Below, one piece after another: positions 63,099 to 64,000 of a stretch of 64,000 nucleotides of DNA. The position numbers and the translations under genes were made by a program. The notes below the pieces were generated by a model that worked only from the letters and a program-made list of their open reading frames with translations, was not told the DNA's origin and made no database searches. How positions within the stretch are numbered: the first letter of the stretch is position 1; the number at the start of each line of letters is the position of its first letter. Source of the DNA: CAVYGN01 sp964413265 (GTDB lineage Bacteria; Spirochaetota; Brevinematia; Brevinematales; JAOACQ01); assembly GCA_964413265.1 (NCBI GenBank), contig CAYPRX010000041.1, positions 45,290-109,289 on the forward strand, written 5' to 3'.

Positions 63099-63956
63099 AT
63101 GATAAGAAAAGACCATTTTCTGAAACTCCACCTAGGAAAGCAGATATACAAGATAGCGGAGACACTTAGAAAGCTCGTGGAAGAAGGAGGAGAGCCGGCC
63201 GGAAAAATTCTGAGCGACCTGGCAAATTATTCCAGATTCCTTGAAGGGATCACCCAGCCAAGGCTTAAGGAGGCACGCTCGATCATCGATGAATTCCTGA
63301 AAGAATTTTCTTTTTCCGGTGATGAGGTAATACCAACAAGGCCGATGATCGAGCGTGCGATCTCTTCCTTTCATACCCTTCTGAACATGATCGGCGAGGC
63401 TCCCGACGAATCGCGGTATCTTCCCGCCCACAGGCGTTTCGACTCTCACAGGGAAGCTGTCCGCTATTCCCATGCAGCGATCCTCGATAACCTGCGTTCC
63501 CCATTCAATACAGGCAGCATCTTCCGATCGTCCGACTGCTTCGGCGTCGGGAGCCTCGCCCTATGCGGCATAACCCCTCGCCCCCCCATGCCCAGAATAG
63601 AGCGTACGGCGATGGGCACTTTAACGCTCGTCGCCTGGACTTATTATAAGACCACCGCTGAAGCCATCTCCCATTACAGGAGCGGCGGCTACAGGATTAT
63701 CGGCGTCGAGACAGTCGAGGAAGCATACCCTCTCTTTGAAGCTAAGTGGCCCGCCAGAAGCGCCTTCATTTTCGGTAACGAGGAATACGGCATCACCGAG
63801 GAGGCCCTCCAGCTCTGCAACAGCTTTATTGAAATACCACTCGTCGGCAGGAAGAACAGCCTCAACGTGGCCAGCGCTTTCGCCATAGTGATGGCCGAGG
63901 CGGGGAGGAGATGCTGTTGTTGTGAAAAGACAATAAAGTTCTATACTGGACAATAA
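63099..63956 (+). CDS. SpoU/TrmH-family RNA 2'-O-methyltransferase
   Basis: The 285 residues have an N-terminal helical domain (1-140) and a SPOUT knotted domain with the three SpoU motifs: LDNLRSPFNTGSIFRSSDCFG, FIFGNEEYGI and IPLVGRKNSLNVASAFAIVMAE. It should methylate a ribose in tRNA or rRNA; the exact target cannot be told. The C-terminal RRCCCCEKTIKFYTGQ is odd, and its last codons lie inside the 20-base tandem repeats at the window end, so the natural terminus may have been replaced. It starts 12 bases after the cyclase gene and shares its GC-rich codons. Confidence 0.88.
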   Translation: MIRKDHFLKLHLGKQIYKIAETLRKLVEEGGEPAGKILSDLANYSRFLEGITQPRLKEARSIIDEFLKEFSFSGDEVIPTRPMIERAISSFHTLLNMIGEAPDESRYLPAHRRFDSHREAVRYSHAAILDNLRSPFNTGSIFRSSDCFGVGSLALCGITPRPPMPRIERTAMGTLTLVAWTYYKTTAEAISHYRSGGYRIIGVETVEEAYPLFEAKWPARSAFIFGNEEYGITEEALQLCNSFIEIPLVGRKNSLNVASAFAIVMAEAGRRCCCCEKTIKFYTGQ

Positions 63957-63990
63957 AGTTGTATACTGCAAATTAAAGTTGTATACTGGA
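63931..63990. repeat. three tandem 20-bp repeats at the window edge
   Basis: CAATAAAGTTCTATACTGGA (63931), CAATAAAGTTGTATACTGCA (63951) and AATTAAAGTTGTATACTGGA (63971) repeat head to tail with two to four differences, and the array runs close to the end of the window. Multiple 20-bp direct repeats are typical of IS21-family ends, where transposase binds; a regulatory array is the alternative. The first copies overlap the methyltransferase stop region. Confidence 0.7.
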
Positions 63991-64000
63991 TTGGAATATA

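Noticed and set aside
1..64000. tRNA, rRNA, riboswitch or CRISPR features
   Set aside because: I looked through all gaps and found no cloverleaf-like sequence, no regular spaced repeats other than the edge array, and no recognisable riboswitch fold.

Overview
The window is dense, ordinary-looking bacterial chromosome: about 58 protein genes, short gaps, no tRNA or rRNA gene and no CRISPR array seen. The cell is a diderm: it has an apolipoprotein N-acyltransferase (lnt), several lipobox proteins, murC and murJ. It makes flagella (fliS behind a sigma-28-like promoter) and uses sigma-54 (rpoN). It carries FapA-family proteins, a bactofilin, pyruvate/2-oxoacid:ferredoxin type enzymes (iorAB, korAB) and hydrogenase/urease nickel maturation genes (hypAB). 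Moderately AT-rich DNA, an anaerobic or fermentative enzyme set (two ferredoxin oxidoreductases, acetate kinase) and the FapA/bactofilin/degenerate-GGDEF modules suggest an uncultured spirochaete-like lineage. That placement is inference from gene content only.

Layout. (1) 1-5.9 kb is a nitrogen-signalling block: rsfS, then glnD, glnK and amtB on the minus strand, and a second PII gene divergent from amtB. Each side of the divergent gap has a good -24/-12 sigma-54 promoter, and rpoN itself lies at 47-48.4 kb. (2) 5.9-10.9 kb holds a stomatin-like gene and a fliS, acidic protein, GAF/degenerate-GGDEF, short FapA operon. (3) 10.9-16.8 kb is housekeeping: an orphan pyrK with a small membrane protein, msrAB, trpF, a rhodanese lipoprotein, a type IIA topoisomerase B subunit and rpmB. 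(4) 16.8-29.8 kb is a run of 12 minus-strand genes: dapA, murJ, ribF, rpsO, pnp, two paralogous lipoproteins, a Gld-like ABC exporter, lnt and purA. (5) 30-33.4 kb has lysA, then a FapR-like regulator with fabH behind a promoter overlapped by a palindromic operator, facing folK. (6) 33.4-37.1 kb is an iorAB operon with an RsbU/SpoIIE-type phosphatase gene between its two subunits. (7) 37-42.7 kb has a propeller-like lipoprotein and a 1207-residue LacI-sensor/histidine-kinase/receiver/GGDEF protein. (8) 42.7-48.4 kb is pdxA, bactofilin, an unknown helical protein, full-length Jag-FapA and rpoN on the minus strand. (9) 48.5-55.7 kb has ackA, the PLP-homeostasis protein, a U32 peptidase, a probable MITE, hypAB and korAB. 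(10) 55.7-64 kb has an RlpA-SPOR protein, a C45-type Ntn-hydrolase, a polysaccharide deacetylase, a TPR protein and murC, then an adenylate cyclase and a SpoU methyltransferase in GC-richer DNA. The window ends in 20-bp tandem repeats that may be the edge of a mobile element.

The most informative regulatory signals are the two sigma-54 promoters, the sigma-28-like promoter of fliS, the FapR-like operator and a palindrome between murC and the cyclase. No wholly new defence or mobile system was found. The strongest candidates for new biology are the ior/phosphatase operon, the LacI-kinase-GGDEF hybrid, the FapR-like regulator and its site, and the FapA/bactofilin/unknown-protein/rpoN cluster.
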